Shown here: in pieces, positions 19,732 through 28,708 of the stretch
Position numbering within the stretch: the stretch's first letter is position 1
Layout: every line of letters starts with the position of its first letter
Origin: Phialocephala subalpina
Lineage: Eukaryota; Ascomycota; Leotiomycetes; Helotiales; Mollisiaceae
Direction: 5' to 3'
Assembly: GCA_900073065.1 (NCBI GenBank)
Contig: FJOG01000030.1
Coordinates: 370,499-409,419, forward strand
Length of the DNA: 38,921 nucleotides
Notes under the pieces: generated by a model
What the model was told of the DNA's origin: nothing
What the model saw: the letters and a program-made list of their open reading frames with translations, nothing else
Databases searched by the model: none
Made by a program: the position numbers and the translations under genes

Positions 19732-22700
19732 ATGCGCCTACTTCAATACAACAACGGCGATCTCAGCCTGACCACGTTCTTTGCCGATAAGATTCCGCAG
19801 AAATATGCTATACTTTCACACACATGGGGAGCAGAGGAGGTCACCTTTGAAGATCTGCAAAAAAGAACCTGTGAGGAGAAGGCTGGCTATAAGAAGGCTG
19901 GCTATAAGAAGATCCAGTTCTGCGGAGAACAGGCGAGGCGTGACGGTTTGCAATACTTTTGGGTAGACACATGTTGCATCGACAAATCGAGCAGCGCCGA
20001 GCTCACGGAGGCCATCAACTCCATGTTTCGCTGGTACCGTGAGTCGACTAAATGCTACGTCTATCTGTCAGATGTGTCGAGGCCTGCCGTTGATAGTGAC
20101 GACCTAGCTTGGGAAGCAGCATTTCGAATAAGCAGATGGTTCACTCGAGGCTGGACGCTTCAAGAGCTCATTGCTCCGATATCAGTCGAATTCTTTTCGG
20201 AGGAAGGGGAGCGTTTAGGCGACAAGTCAACTCTAGAAGGACATATCTGCGAGATAGCTCGCCTTCCTGCCAAAGCTCTTCGAGGAAGCCCTCTGTCTGA
20301 TTTCAGCATTACTTCAAGAATGTCATGGGTAGAACGACGTGAGACTACTCGCGAAGAAGACCAAGCATACTCGCTACTCGGCATTTTTGATGTCTACATG
20401 CCACTTATCTATGGCGAAGGGAAGGAACATGCTTTTCGTCGGCTCCGAGATGAGATTTCTGCACAAGGTAGCTCCGCCATAGTGAACTGGGGTGACAAGG
20501 AACGCGAATGTATGCAAGCCCTGCGTGGCTCAGCTCCCGAGTACGAGCAGTTTAAGGACAGGAATCCGGATCGACGTGAAGGAACATGCCAATGGGTTCT
20601 CCAGCATGAAAATTTCCAAAACTGGAAAGAAAGCAGCTCCTCAAGACTTCTTTGGATATCTGCGGATCCTGGATGCGGAAAATCAGTTCTATCCAAATCT
20701 CTTGTCGACGAAGACGTCAAAAATACGGACACTCGCACAACATGCTATTTCTTCTTTAAAGATGATAATGACGCACAGAAAGATATAGCTACAGCTCTTT
20801 CGGCACTATTACACCAGCTCTTTCAGAGGAAACCAAAGCTTATTCAACATGCAATGTCGGGTTTCGCCGCAAATGGAGACAAACTTCCCCAATCATTTCA
20901 TACACTCTGGGACATCTTGACCAAAACAGTAGCTGATCCGGAGGCCGGTGAAGTCTTTTGCATCCTAGATGCACTCGATGAATGCGCAGAAGCAGGGCGG
21001 TACCAGATTATCAATGCCCTTGGTATTTTCTACCAACATTCAAGCTCCAGAAAGAATGCATCTCAACTTAAGATGTGTATCACTAGTCGTCCTTACCCAG
21101 ATATCGAACGGCGCTTCACCGATCTTACCACCATCTTTCCTACAATTCGGCTGCGTGGCGAGCATGAATCAGATATCATCAGTCAAGAGATCGACCTGGT
21201 TATCAAATGGAGAGTATCTCAACTTGGATCTGAGCTTAGACTCAATAATTCTGAACGATCAAACCTCGAAACAGAGCTGTTGAGAATGACAAACCGAACA
21301 TACCTCTGGTTAACACTCATTTTCGATATCATTCGTGAAATGAATCGTCCAACAAGTCGGAAGCTGAAAGCAGCTATCAGTAACCTTCCGTCTACAGTCG
21401 ATGAAGCATACGAAGCGATCCTGGCAAGAGTCAAGGAGGATGATCGACCGCAAGCACGGAAATTGCTCTATATCATCGTTGGAGCGACCAGGCCCCTCAC
21501 ACTACAAGAAATGAATATCGCTCTAGCTATAGAAGACCATCATCGCTCCTACGACGACCTCCAACCTGACCTTGACGATGAAGCGAGGTTTGAAGCATCG
21601 GTGAGGCACCTCTGCGGGCTCTTTGTGACTGTGGTAGATCAGAAAGTCTATCTGATCCATCAAACTGCAAAGGAATTCCTTCTCGCTAAGGATGAGGTCG
21701 CTGTTGGTAAATGGAAGCATTCTCTCATTCCAATGGAATCAGAGATTCTCATGGCCAGAATCTGCATTCTCTATCTTTCGTTCACAGAATTTGAAGGAGC
21801 GACGGATCATAAATCTGCACTAGTTAAATACGATTTCCTGAAATATGCCGCAGGTTCTTGGGCTTCTCATTACCGAAAATCGCAATACAGTGCAACTGAG
21901 CAAATTTTGCAATTGATTCTCGGAATCTGTGATACTCAGTCCCTACGGTTCAATATTTGGTTCGACGTATATTGGACGATGGCTCATCAGTGGGAGTCAA
22001 ACCCTTGTTTTACAAGCCCTCTAACAGTCGGATCATATTTTGGGCACGAGGTCATAGTCAAGTTACTGCTCGAGGCCAAAGCCGACGTCGACTCGAAGGA
22101 CGACAAGAACGGCCGCACGCCGCTCTTTTGGGCGGCAGAAAACGGGGACGAAGGCATCGTGAAGCTGCTCCTCGAGGCCAAGGCGGACGTCGACTCGAAA
22201 GACGATAACAACGGCCGCACGCCGCTCTTTTGGGCGGCATGGAACGGGCACGAAGGCGTCGTGAAACTGCTACTCGAGGCTAAAGCCGACGTCGACTCGA
22301 AAGATGACAATAACTGCACGCCGCTCTCGTGGGCGGCAGAAAGCGGGCACGAAGGTATCGTAAAGCTATTCCTCGAGGCCAAGGCCGACGTCGACTCGGA
22401 CGATATCTTTGGCCACACGCCGCTTTTATGGGCAGCACGGAACGGGCACGAAAGTATCGTAAAGCTATTACTCGAGGCTAAAGCCGACGTCGACTCGAAA
22501 GATGACAATAACTGCACGCCGCTCTCGTGGGCGGCACGGAACGGGCACGAAAGCATCGTGAAATTGCTACTCGAGGCTAAAGCCGACGTCGACTCGAAAG
22601 ACGATAATAGCCGGACGCCGCTATCGTGGGCTGTACGGAACGGGTACGAAGGCATTGTGAAATTGTTATTCGAGGCTAAAGCCGATATCGACTCGAAAGA

Positions 22701-23511
22701 CAAAAACAGCTGGACGCCGCTATTGTGGGCGGCACGGAACGGGTACGAAGGCATCGTGAAGCTGTTACTCGAGGCTAAAGCGGACGTCGACTCGAAGAAC
22801 GACAATAGCCAGACTACGCCGCTATCGTGGGCGGCAGAAAACGGGGACGAAGGCATCGTGAAGCTGCTATTCGAGGACGTCGACTCGAAAGACGACAATA
22901 GCCAGACTACGCCGCTATCGTGGGCGGCAGAGAGCGGGCACGGAAGCATCGTAAAACTATTGCTCGAGGCTAAAACGGACGTCGACTCGAAAGACGACTA
23001 CAGCCAGACTACGCCGCTATCGTGGGCGGTAGAAAACGGGGACGAAGGCATCGTAAAGCTATTAGTCGAAACTGAAGCGGACATCAATTCGAAAGACGAT
23101 AATAGCCGGACGCCGCTATTGTGGGCGGCACGAAACGGACACGAAAGCATTGTAAAACTATTACTCGAGGCTAAAGCGGACGTCGATTCGAAAAACGATA
23201 ATAGCCGGACGCCGTTATCGTGGGCGGCACGGAACGGGCACGAAGGCATCGTAAAACTATTGCTCGAGGCTAAAGCCGACGTCGATTCGAAAGACGAAAA
23301 CAATTGGACGCCGTTATCGTGGGCGGCACGGAACGGGCACGAAGGCATCGTAAAACTGCTGCTCGAGGCTAAAGCGGACGTCGACTCGAAGGACGACTAT
23401 AGCTGGACGCCGCTATCGTGGGCGGCAGGGAACGGGCACGAAGGCATCGTGAAGTTACTGAAATCCTTTAGTACTATATCCTTTTCAGCCACCTCCCCAC
23501 CCACCACCTGA
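19732..23511 (+). CDS. NOD-like receptor: HET - NACHT - ankyrin repeats
   Basis: 1259 residues in one uninterrupted exon from the ATG at 19732. Residues 20-240 are a complete HET domain: KYAILSHTWGAEEVTFEDL, then YFWVDTCCIDKSS, FTRGWTLQELIAP, and EEDQAYSLLGIFDVYMPLIY. The NACHT P-loop SADPGCGKSVL is near residue 310 and Walker B VFCILDALDECAE near 410, followed by the winged-helix-like region containing LIHQTAKEFLL. From about residue 763 to 1245 there are some 14 ankyrin units (TPLSWAARNGHEGIVKLLLE). HET-NACHT proteins act in heterokaryon incompatibility and trigger cell death on recognising non-self partners (family knowledge; Podospora HET-D/E use WD40 instead of ANK). It lies inside the candidate Pogo unit between two direct C2H2 repeats, and its 3' end faces the element end at 24762. 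Confidence 0.95.
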   Translation: MRLLQYNNGDLSLTTFFADKIPQKYAILSHTWGAEEVTFEDLQKRTCEEKAGYKKAGYKKIQFCGEQARRDGLQYFWVDTCCIDKSSSAELTEAINSMFRWYRESTKCYVYLSDVSRPAVDSDDLAWEAAFRISRWFTRGWTLQELIAPISVEFFSEEGERLGDKSTLEGHICEIARLPAKALRGSPLSDFSITSRMSWVERRETTREEDQAYSLLGIFDVYMPLIYGEGKEHAFRRLRDEISAQGSSAIVNWGDKERECMQALRGSAPEYEQFKDRNPDRREGTCQWVLQHENFQNWKESSSSRLLWISADPGCGKSVLSKSLVDEDVKNTDTRTTCYFFFKDDNDAQKDIATALSALLHQLFQRKPKLIQHAMSGFAANGDKLPQSFHTLWDILTKTVADPEAGEVFCILDALDECAEAGRYQIINALGIFYQHSSSRKNASQLKMCITSRPYPDIERRFTDLTTIFPTIRLRGEHESDIISQEIDLVIKWRVSQLGSELRLNNSERSNLETELLRMTNRTYLWLTLIFDIIREMNRPTSRKLKAAISNLPSTVDEAYEAILARVKEDDRPQARKLLYIIVGATRPLTLQEMNIALAIEDHHRSYDDLQPDLDDEARFEASVRHLCGLFVTVVDQKVYLIHQTAKEFLLAKDEVAVGKWKHSLIPMESEILMARICILYLSFTEFEGATDHKSALVKYDFLKYAAGSWASHYRKSQYSATEQILQLILGICDTQSLRFNIWFDVYWTMAHQWESNPCFTSPLTVGSYFGHEVIVKLLLEAKADVDSKDDKNGRTPLFWAAENGDEGIVKLLLEAKADVDSKDDNNGRTPLFWAAWNGHEGVVKLLLEAKADVDSKDDNNCTPLSWAAESGHEGIVKLFLEAKADVDSDDIFGHTPLLWAARNGHESIVKLLLEAKADVDSKDDNNCTPLSWAARNGHESIVKLLLEAKADVDSKDDNSRTPLSWAVRNGYEGIVKLLFEAKADIDSKDKNSWTPLLWAARNGYEGIVKLLLEAKADVDSKNDNSQTTPLSWAAENGDEGIVKLLFEDVDSKDDNSQTTPLSWAAESGHGSIVKLLLEAKTDVDSKDDYSQTTPLSWAVENGDEGIVKLLVETEADINSKDDNSRTPLLWAARNGHESIVKLLLEAKADVDSKNDNSRTPLSWAARNGHEGIVKLLLEAKADVDSKDENNWTPLSWAARNGHEGIVKLLLEAKADVDSKDDYSWTPLSWAAGNGHEGIVKLLKSFSTISFSATSPPTT
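22040..23463 (+). repeat. Ankyrin repeat array, about 14 units of about 99 bp
   Basis: Units are highly similar at DNA level (CTCGAGGCTAAAGC(C/G)GACGTCGA recurs). Variation is concentrated at the residue before TPL (G, C, R, W, T), the residue after TPL (S, F, L), the residue before NG or SG, and the H/D/Y after it. One unit (near 22875) lacks four residues. Some units have an extra codon (QTTPLSW). This is a rapidly evolving sensor domain. Confidence 0.92.
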
Positions 23512-23673
23512 TGTTATCGATGCTCTTAATATATTCTGTATAATGAACTGACTGCTACAATAAACTTGGGATTTCTGTATGTCCTATCATGACTTTGCCC
23601 TTGTAATAGCCAAACATGTATAACCTGGCCCTGCCTCCTACGAGTTGACGAAAGCATGCCTCGTCTGAAAAGC

Positions 23674-24114
23674 CTACGCCACCGCGGCCTCCTCGTTACC
23701 CGACGCAGTACCATTCTGTGCCGGAGCAGGTTTGGGCTGCCTTAGTTCTTTCATTTCCTAGTCTATCTCAACTCTCCACTCCCTCGCCAGCTCGCGACGT
23801 CCTACCCGTGTATATGTCCGTACATCTGCGCGGTGCACAGCCGTCTCGTACAGATGCAGCCAGAAGTTCGACTTGCGAGACCAGGAGCTCCAATACTCGG
23901 CGCAAGCAGGGTCCTTACAATACCATGCCCACCGACGGGCGCTACGGAGGTCAGCGTTGTCCGCGTCGGTGTCGCTGTTCGTCAGGTAGTCGAAGGGAGT
24001 GGATAAGTCAGCGGGAACGTCGACGATGTTGGCGGTGTTGAGTGGCTCCGTCGTGAGCATTACTTGGTAGTTTGGATTAGACGTGTTAAGTTCGGTGCTC
24101 GATGGAGCCGCCAT
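23674..24114 (-). pseudogene. C2H2-finger protein, one in-frame stop (right copy)
   Basis: The ATG at 24114 opens 118 codons: MAAPSSTELNTSNPNYQVML, then a finger-like segment WYCKDPACAEYWSSWSRKSN, WLHLYETAVHRADVR and RRELAREWRVEID. The two Cys (C-x4-C) and two His (LHLYETAVH) could form a C2H2-type finger. A TAG at 23760-23758 ends the frame, but the same frame continues with EMKELRQPKPAPAQNGTASG to a second stop at 23674, so the first stop probably replaced a sense codon. Alternatively the short form is a functional 118-residue protein. The left copy at 18230-18457 is more decayed. Confidence 0.6.
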
Positions 24115-24299
24115 TGTGCATTCCGAGCCTCAGTAAACGATATAGAAATGAAGGTTAGGAAGAGCTGCAATGGATATGAGAGGCATTCCAGGTTGGCGCT
24201 GACATGATATCTGCTCGTTGACAGTCCCAGGCCTCTCGCTTGCTTAGCCCTCGCGTCAGCCACAGTCCTGGAGCAGGTGACAAGCCCGCCAAATGATGA
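24115..24299. other. Spacer between C2H2 gene and element end block
   Basis: Probably the promoter of the minus-strand C2H2 gene. I see no motif. Confidence 0.3.
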
Positions 24300-24762
24300 C
24301 ATAAGCTAAATTACGCGAAATTACGCGTAAATATTGCAGGACGTGCGGGTCGACCAGCGCTAACGCTGGCGAGGTACAGATCCGCGTGGCGATCATGGGC
24401 GAATCTCGCGCCACAGCAGCCACAAAGCTGATAACGATTTCCTGCATAGGTGTGAGGCCTCAGAGCTGAGATAAGACCGCTTTATAAGTACTGGGGATAG
24501 TAATAGCTCGCTGTTGGAGCTGTGGTGGAGGAAGTCTATTATGTTAGAAGTAGAGACTCTTTACAATTCAGGCGCGAGGGCGACGGTGCGAACGTGATTT
24601 TCTGGTAGGAGGGGCTTAAGGTGTGTGGGAGTGGCCATGGAATATAACTCATAAGACATTATAGGAGATATTAAGGTGTGCATAGATTTTAAGATGCTTC
24701 AAGTCAAAGTACCTATTATTTTTTTCGGCACACCGGTTTTTTCGGCACGCATGGATGGACGT
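24300..24762 (-). repeat. Pogo-type element end block (copy 1)
   Basis: Read from the TIR inward on the minus strand, this block matches 37041-37497 almost base for base in many segments, including GGTACTTTGACTTGAAGCAT, CCAGAAAATCACGTTCGCAC and TTTGTGGCTGCTGTGGCG. Translations of both copies share ENH(I/V)...L(T/A)P(D/E)L...RVS and IID(L/F)...HHSS-like segments, so it may be a decayed coding end. TIR 24720-24762, TA at 24763-24764. Confidence 0.85.
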
Positions 24763-24787
24763 TACTTCCCTTTCCCCAGATACTGTA

Positions 24788-24914
24788 CAGTCGCTTGCAA
24801 ATCGCTTAAAAAAAATTGTGAGCACAGACCACCTCATCCGCTTTTGGCGCTGTCACCGCACGGGATGACAAAAGGAGGTATGGTGTTAGCACCAAAAATG
24901 CTTGCAAGCGACTG
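24788..24914. mobile_element. Short MITE, family B (127 bp, internally deleted)
   Basis: CAGTCGCTTGCAAATCGCTT on the left and GCTTGCAAGCGACTG on the right, with TA at 24786-24787 and 24915-24916. The left TIR has lost the AATCGGCTTCG segment and the right TIR is cut to about 25 bp. It lies only 23 bp from the end of the Pogo unit. Confidence 0.85.
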
Positions 24915-25049
24915 TACGGAAGTACTAAGAATGCTAAAACTCGGCTCTATTGCGGCACACTCTTATTATACGCCAGATATAATGGATCAACTCCCAACAG
25001 AGATCTTATAACAATGAACCCACTTACCTAGCTCTTAGACATATCCAAA

Positions 25050-26390
25050 ATGGCATCCTCCTGGTGTCCCTGGTTCTCTTCCCCTCAACTAAATAACCGC
25101 CCCTCACACCACGCTAACGACTCCACCACAGCATTCAAAAACCCCTGGCCTTCTGCCAAAGCACCAACATTGGCTGAACTTCTCCAAGCCAAATTCCCGT
25201 TGGGTTGTTATAAAGACCTTGCGAAAAAGCACCCAGGAACAAAAGACGTATCAGTCGTTGTGCCAGATTGGGGTGCGTCGGATTTGGAGAAAAGTGGGCT
25301 AGAGAGGGAGAGGTCTATCGTGGGCACGACCCTCGGGCATGCGGGTGTAATTACGGAGTTTCCTTTGGAGAGAACGGGAAATTGGGAGGGGGAGAAGAGT
25401 TTCTGGGTTGTTTATGATCCGATTTTCTCATTGAGGGCGGGGCCTACACGGTATACGGGGCCAAAGAGGTTGAGACCGCCGCCGTGTCAGGTGACCGATT
25501 TGCCAGGTATAGGAGCCAGATTTCTTCTTGTTTCTTACTGATGGAAAGTAGGCTGTGATGCCGTTATGATCTCACATAACCATTACGATCACTTGGATTT
25601 GTCTACTATCGAGGCGATATTCAAAAAGTTCCCTAAGGCTAGGTACTTTATTCCTCTAGGGAACAAAGGCTGGATTTGTTCACTTGGTATACCGCAAGAT
25701 AGGGTCCATGAGCTTGACTGGTGGCAAAACAGGGAATACAGTGTACGGAACTTTAGATACACAATACCACAGGATGCGAGCGAAGATACACTATTACGCT
25801 TCACCTGTGTTCCAGCTCAACACAATTCCGGAAGAGGAGCCTTCGACCAAGGCACAACGCTCTGGTGCGGGTGGGTTATCGAACAACTCCTCGTATCGAA
25901 ATATGAAGCCGAGACCTCTCACACTAGAAGAAAAGGCGCGATATATCACGCAGGAGACACAGGCTACCGAAGAACATCAAAGTCCACCGCCGTATGCCCT
26001 ATATTTAAGGAAATCGGGCAGAAATTTGGACCATTTGACCTATCATTCGTACCGATATGGAGAGGTGGCAGTCTAGGATTTATATCTTATCTTGGCTTAC
26101 GGTTATCGCATAATAGTATCCCTTCTGCCTTGCATTCAACGCCGACAGATGCAATTAATATTCACAATGATGTGTTATCGAAGAATACAGTGGCGGTACA
26201 TTTTGGGACTTTCGTTGGGTCGGAGAACGAGTCTTTAGAGGCCATTATAGAGCTTACTAAAAAGAGGAAAGGTCAAGATGTATTGGGCCTTGACGAGCCG
26301 GCAGTAGAGGGGCGTAGTCGTGCTGGTATACTTAATATTGGCGAGAGCATTGCGGTAGAAATTAACATACACGAGGTTGTACAGAATTGA
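25050..26390 (+). CDS. Metallo-beta-lactamase-fold hydrolase, NAPE-PLD-like
   Basis: Two exons, 25050-25506 and 25552-26390; the 45-bp intron (GTATAG...AGTAG) is spliced within a Gly codon, giving LPGCDAVMISH. 431 residues. The zinc-binding motif SHNHYDHLD gives H161, H163, D165 and H166. IYHAGDTGYR supplies the bridging Asp near 288, and AVHFGTF gives a further His near 369. This is the pattern of the family of N-acyl-phosphatidylethanolamine phospholipase D (a phosphodiesterase releasing N-acylethanolamines) and related ascorbate-lactonase-like enzymes. GPFDLSFVPI also fits. Substrate cannot be read from sequence. The frame is intact. The last 29 bp overlap, tail to tail, the end of gene A. 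Confidence 0.88.
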
Positions 26391-26943
26391 ACTTATTTAA
26401 TATCAGAGTAATAGGATAGTTCGCTCGCCGGCCTATTCGGCTGACCGAGGACACATCCTTCTGCTTGGACGTGTACATTACATACAGCAGCGAGATCCCA
26501 ATACCCGTCGAAGAAGTACTGTGCTCTGGTAGACTTTGAGTAGCCGTGGCACCAGTCACCATTTGGGAAGACCCTATAGTCGTTGGGAAGCGGTGCTGGC
26601 CAGTGGATGTAGCATTGATCATCTGCGTTCGACTAACCCCAAATGATGGCGGAGTATTGAACGGAGTGGCCGAGGTTAAGGGCGTCTTACTCGACGTCGT
26701 CGTTGGTAACGTCGAGGTTGTGGTGATGGAATTTGAAAGAGTCCCGCTCGGATTTGAGGAAACGAGGTTGGCACAAGACGTAGGATTGCTTGTCATCAGA
26801 ATGATTCCAGAGCCAATTTGACCATCATATTGGATTTCTACGGTTGCTTCTGCTTGCAATCTTGTACAGCTCTCAGCAGTATCAGATTGAGCAAAGCCGT
26901 AACTAAACAAGATGACCAAAAGTAGAGCACGATTTATGGCCAT
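26362..26943 (-). CDS. Secreted Ser/Thr-rich protein, gene A of inverted duplication
   Basis: 193 residues from the ATG at 26943. An N-terminal signal peptide (MAINRALLLVILFSYGFAQS) is followed by ESCTRLQAEATVEIQYDGQI and a Ser/Thr-rich linker typical of exposed fungal cell-wall proteins. It is closely related to A' at 31900-32454: both share TVEIQYDGQ(I/V)GSGII, TSC, SGTLS, and TPPSFGVSRTQMINAT. The last 50 residues differ: A' ends in a hydrophobic anchor, while A ends in a basic tail that could result from an unrecognised intron near the GTATGT at about 26486 or from loss of the original end. Divergent from gene B. No named domain is recognised. Confidence 0.75.
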   Translation of the reverse strand: MAINRALLLVILFSYGFAQSDTAESCTRLQAEATVEIQYDGQIGSGIILMTSNPTSCANLVSSNPSGTLSNSITTTSTLPTTTSSKTPLTSATPFNTPPSFGVSRTQMINATSTGQHRFPTTIGSSQMVTGATATQSLPEHSTSSTGIGISLLYVMYTSKQKDVSSVSRIGRRANYPITLILNKFNSVQPRVC

Positions 26944-27199
26944 TCTTATGACGAGACATTGAACTGGACTCTACACGGAGCACTACCCCCTCCTGTTATA
27001 GAGAACCAAAACCGGCATACAACAGAGAGCCAAGAATTGCTTATTATAGAAGCCAAAATTGGCTTATTGAATACTTATAAGAATCCTCATAATCTCCTTT
27101 TATTCTCCTATTATCTTAAAACGTCCTCTAAATATCATCCTAAGACTTCCTCTAACTGTTATCTTTCATAATACCCCGAAACAAACATCCTTTTTGAAG
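26944..27199. promoter_or_regulatory. Bidirectional promoter between genes A and B
   Basis: 256 bp between divergent starts. The segment 27025-27090 is conserved, in reverse complement, in the 31652-31899 spacer: GAGCCAAGAATTGC, GCCAAAATTGGCTTATTGA and TATAAGAAT here match GAGCCAAGAATCGC, GCCAAATATGGCTTGTTGA and TATAAGAAT there. Conservation of spaced blocks beside divergent genes suggests shared regulatory sites. Confidence 0.6.
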
Positions 27200-28708
27200 A
27201 TGGGAACGGGCAAGGGGACGAAAGCGAAGAAGAAGACGCAGACGGGAACGAAGATAAACCCAGGGAAGAAAGTGGTCCGGGTCGTAAATCCTACAAAAAA
27301 GGCAGAAACAGATTCGAAAAAGCAAAAAGCTGCAGAGCGGTTAGCAAAAGCTGTGAAAAGGATTGAAGATGCAGATGCAAAGAAAGCGGACAATTTAGCC
27401 AGGAAGGCTGAATTGCAAAAGCAGCTTCAGACACTACCGGAGGCGGAACAAGAGACAGCAAAAACACGACTAGAGGCACTCGATCAAGAGATGAGCGGTG
27501 TCGAATTGGAGATAAATCAGGCAAACGAGGAGAAGAAGCTGGCCCAAAAGGAACAAGACGATGTTGAGATGGAAGACGTGACTGAGGAGCAAGAGGTCGA
27601 CGATCCTGATAACCCTAAACAGACTACTGAAGGATCTAGTCAAAAAAAGAACAAGTCAAGGGAAGTCGATGATGAAACCAGCAATGACGATAGCGATGAT
27701 GACAATGACAGCGACGAAGATGGCAATATAGAAGATGAAGATGAACATGTCTACCCAGACCTTATAAACAACAACGACATAAAAAAAGGTCTCGGGAAGA
27801 CCAGTGGGATTTGTAAAGGTTGGACGAAAGTTGGAATCCATGGGAAGCGGCCCGTTGTTCAATTAGGCCCGAATAGCGCTCCAGCCTTCAGAACCATGAA
27901 AGCCAGACAATTTGACGGCATTATCGATCCCAGCAGCGAGTATAATCTTGTTAAACAGAGACGTTGTGATGTAAGGAACAAGGATGATACCAAAAAATTC
28001 ACAATTGATGATGTTGTTGGTATTCAAGGAGTCTCTTACTATGTAGAGGATGAATATGAGGGGAACCCGGCCGAAAAGCTTAAGCCTCTGCCTCCTAGGT
28101 TGACGAAAAATCAGAAGGCTGCTATGAAAGCACGCGGTGAAGAGATTCCAGAAGAAAAGACCCCTGAAGTCGTCCAAGTTTATGTTAAATGGAAGCAGCA
28201 GTATAAAGGCAAATGGAGGACTTTCGAGACTAGGTCAGGAATACGAGGACTCTATGGCGATAACCTCAAAGGAGACAAGTTCATATACAAGGCTGCTCTG
28301 GTGCAGGAAGAAAGATACCAAGGGTATCTCGAGAGTAACGGGATTGCAAATTCCCGGTCTGCATCTCCTTTCGTCCCAGGGAATGAAAATACTCCCCCTC
28401 CTGAAGGTAAAAAAGACAATGCGTCAACCGGTGGAGGTCTTCTCACGCCTGGAGGGACGCCACCCCCTGGAGGTAATAAAGACAATGCCTCAACAGGTGG
28501 AGGTCTTCTCACGCCCGGAGGGACGCCACCTCCTGGAACACAAACAGCTATCAAAGCTGCAAAGAAGGCGGCAATGGAGGAGTTTAAGGAAGACTACTTG
28601 TTGGGAGCAGGGGTCGATGAATGGAAAGATTTGACACCACAACAGCAGTCGGATGGAGTTGAGGCATTCCGGCTTTTCTGGGCAAAGAAGCCGCAAGGAT
28701 CCGTTTAA
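27200..28708 (+). CDS. Charged coiled-coil protein, gene B of inverted duplication
   Basis: 502 residues from the ATG at 27200 (the frame opens two codons earlier without ATG). The N-terminus is very basic (GKGTKAKKKTQTGTK). Residues 35-125 are a likely coiled coil rich in Lys, Glu, Ala and Gln. Residues 155-180 are an acidic Asp/Ser run (DDSDDDNDSDEDGN). Then comes a globular part with ICKGWTKVGIHGKRPVVQLG, DDVVGIQGVSYYVEDE and VYVKWKQQYKGKWRTFETRS, and a C-terminal Gly/Pro region with a 22-residue tandem repeat. I recognise no named domain; charge composition suggests a nuclear or chromatin-associated protein (inference). A broken paralogue, B', lies at 30600-31651 in opposite orientation. 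Single exon, intact. Confidence 0.75.
   Translation: MGTGKGTKAKKKTQTGTKINPGKKVVRVVNPTKKAETDSKKQKAAERLAKAVKRIEDADAKKADNLARKAELQKQLQTLPEAEQETAKTRLEALDQEMSGVELEINQANEEKKLAQKEQDDVEMEDVTEEQEVDDPDNPKQTTEGSSQKKNKSREVDDETSNDDSDDDNDSDEDGNIEDEDEHVYPDLINNNDIKKGLGKTSGICKGWTKVGIHGKRPVVQLGPNSAPAFRTMKARQFDGIIDPSSEYNLVKQRRCDVRNKDDTKKFTIDDVVGIQGVSYYVEDEYEGNPAEKLKPLPPRLTKNQKAAMKARGEEIPEEKTPEVVQVYVKWKQQYKGKWRTFETRSGIRGLYGDNLKGDKFIYKAALVQEERYQGYLESNGIANSRSASPFVPGNENTPPPEGKKDNASTGGGLLTPGGTPPPGGNKDNASTGGGLLTPGGTPPPGTQTAIKAAKKAAMEEFKEDYLLGAGVDEWKDLTPQQQSDGVEAFRLFWAKKPQGSV
28412..28540 (+). repeat. 66-bp in-frame tandem repeat in gene B
   Basis: Two near-identical units code KDNASTGGGLLTPGGTPPPG (28412-28477 and 28478-28540). 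The unit is a multiple of three, so copy-number change would keep the frame. Confidence 0.9.

Larger units (their letters stand above)
14035..24762 (+). mobile_element. Candidate 10.7-kb Pogo-type element carrying a HET-NLR
   Basis: The left end (14035-14077) begins ACGTCTATCCCTGCGTGCCG. The right end (24720-24762), in reverse complement, begins ACGTCCATCCATGCGTGCCG. The 43-bp repeats are otherwise identical through AACCGGTGTGCCGAAAAAA. TA flanks both ends (14033-14034 and 24763-24764). I find no other matching end between them. Contents in order are a Tc1 element nested near the left end, a decayed Pogo/Fot1 transposase, a C2H2 relic, a MITE, the assembly gap, an intact HET-NACHT-ankyrin gene, a second C2H2 copy and a 460-bp end block also found at 37041. 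Because the interior contains an N gap, contiguity depends on the scaffold. A smaller Pogo element plus an unrelated solitary end is the alternative. Confidence 0.45.

Noticed and set aside
21987..23348. Long minus-strand open frames opposite the HET-NLR ankyrin array
   Set aside because: They are the antisense of near-identical 99-bp repeats, so lack of stops in one unit is copied to all. The plus strand has a complete domain architecture.
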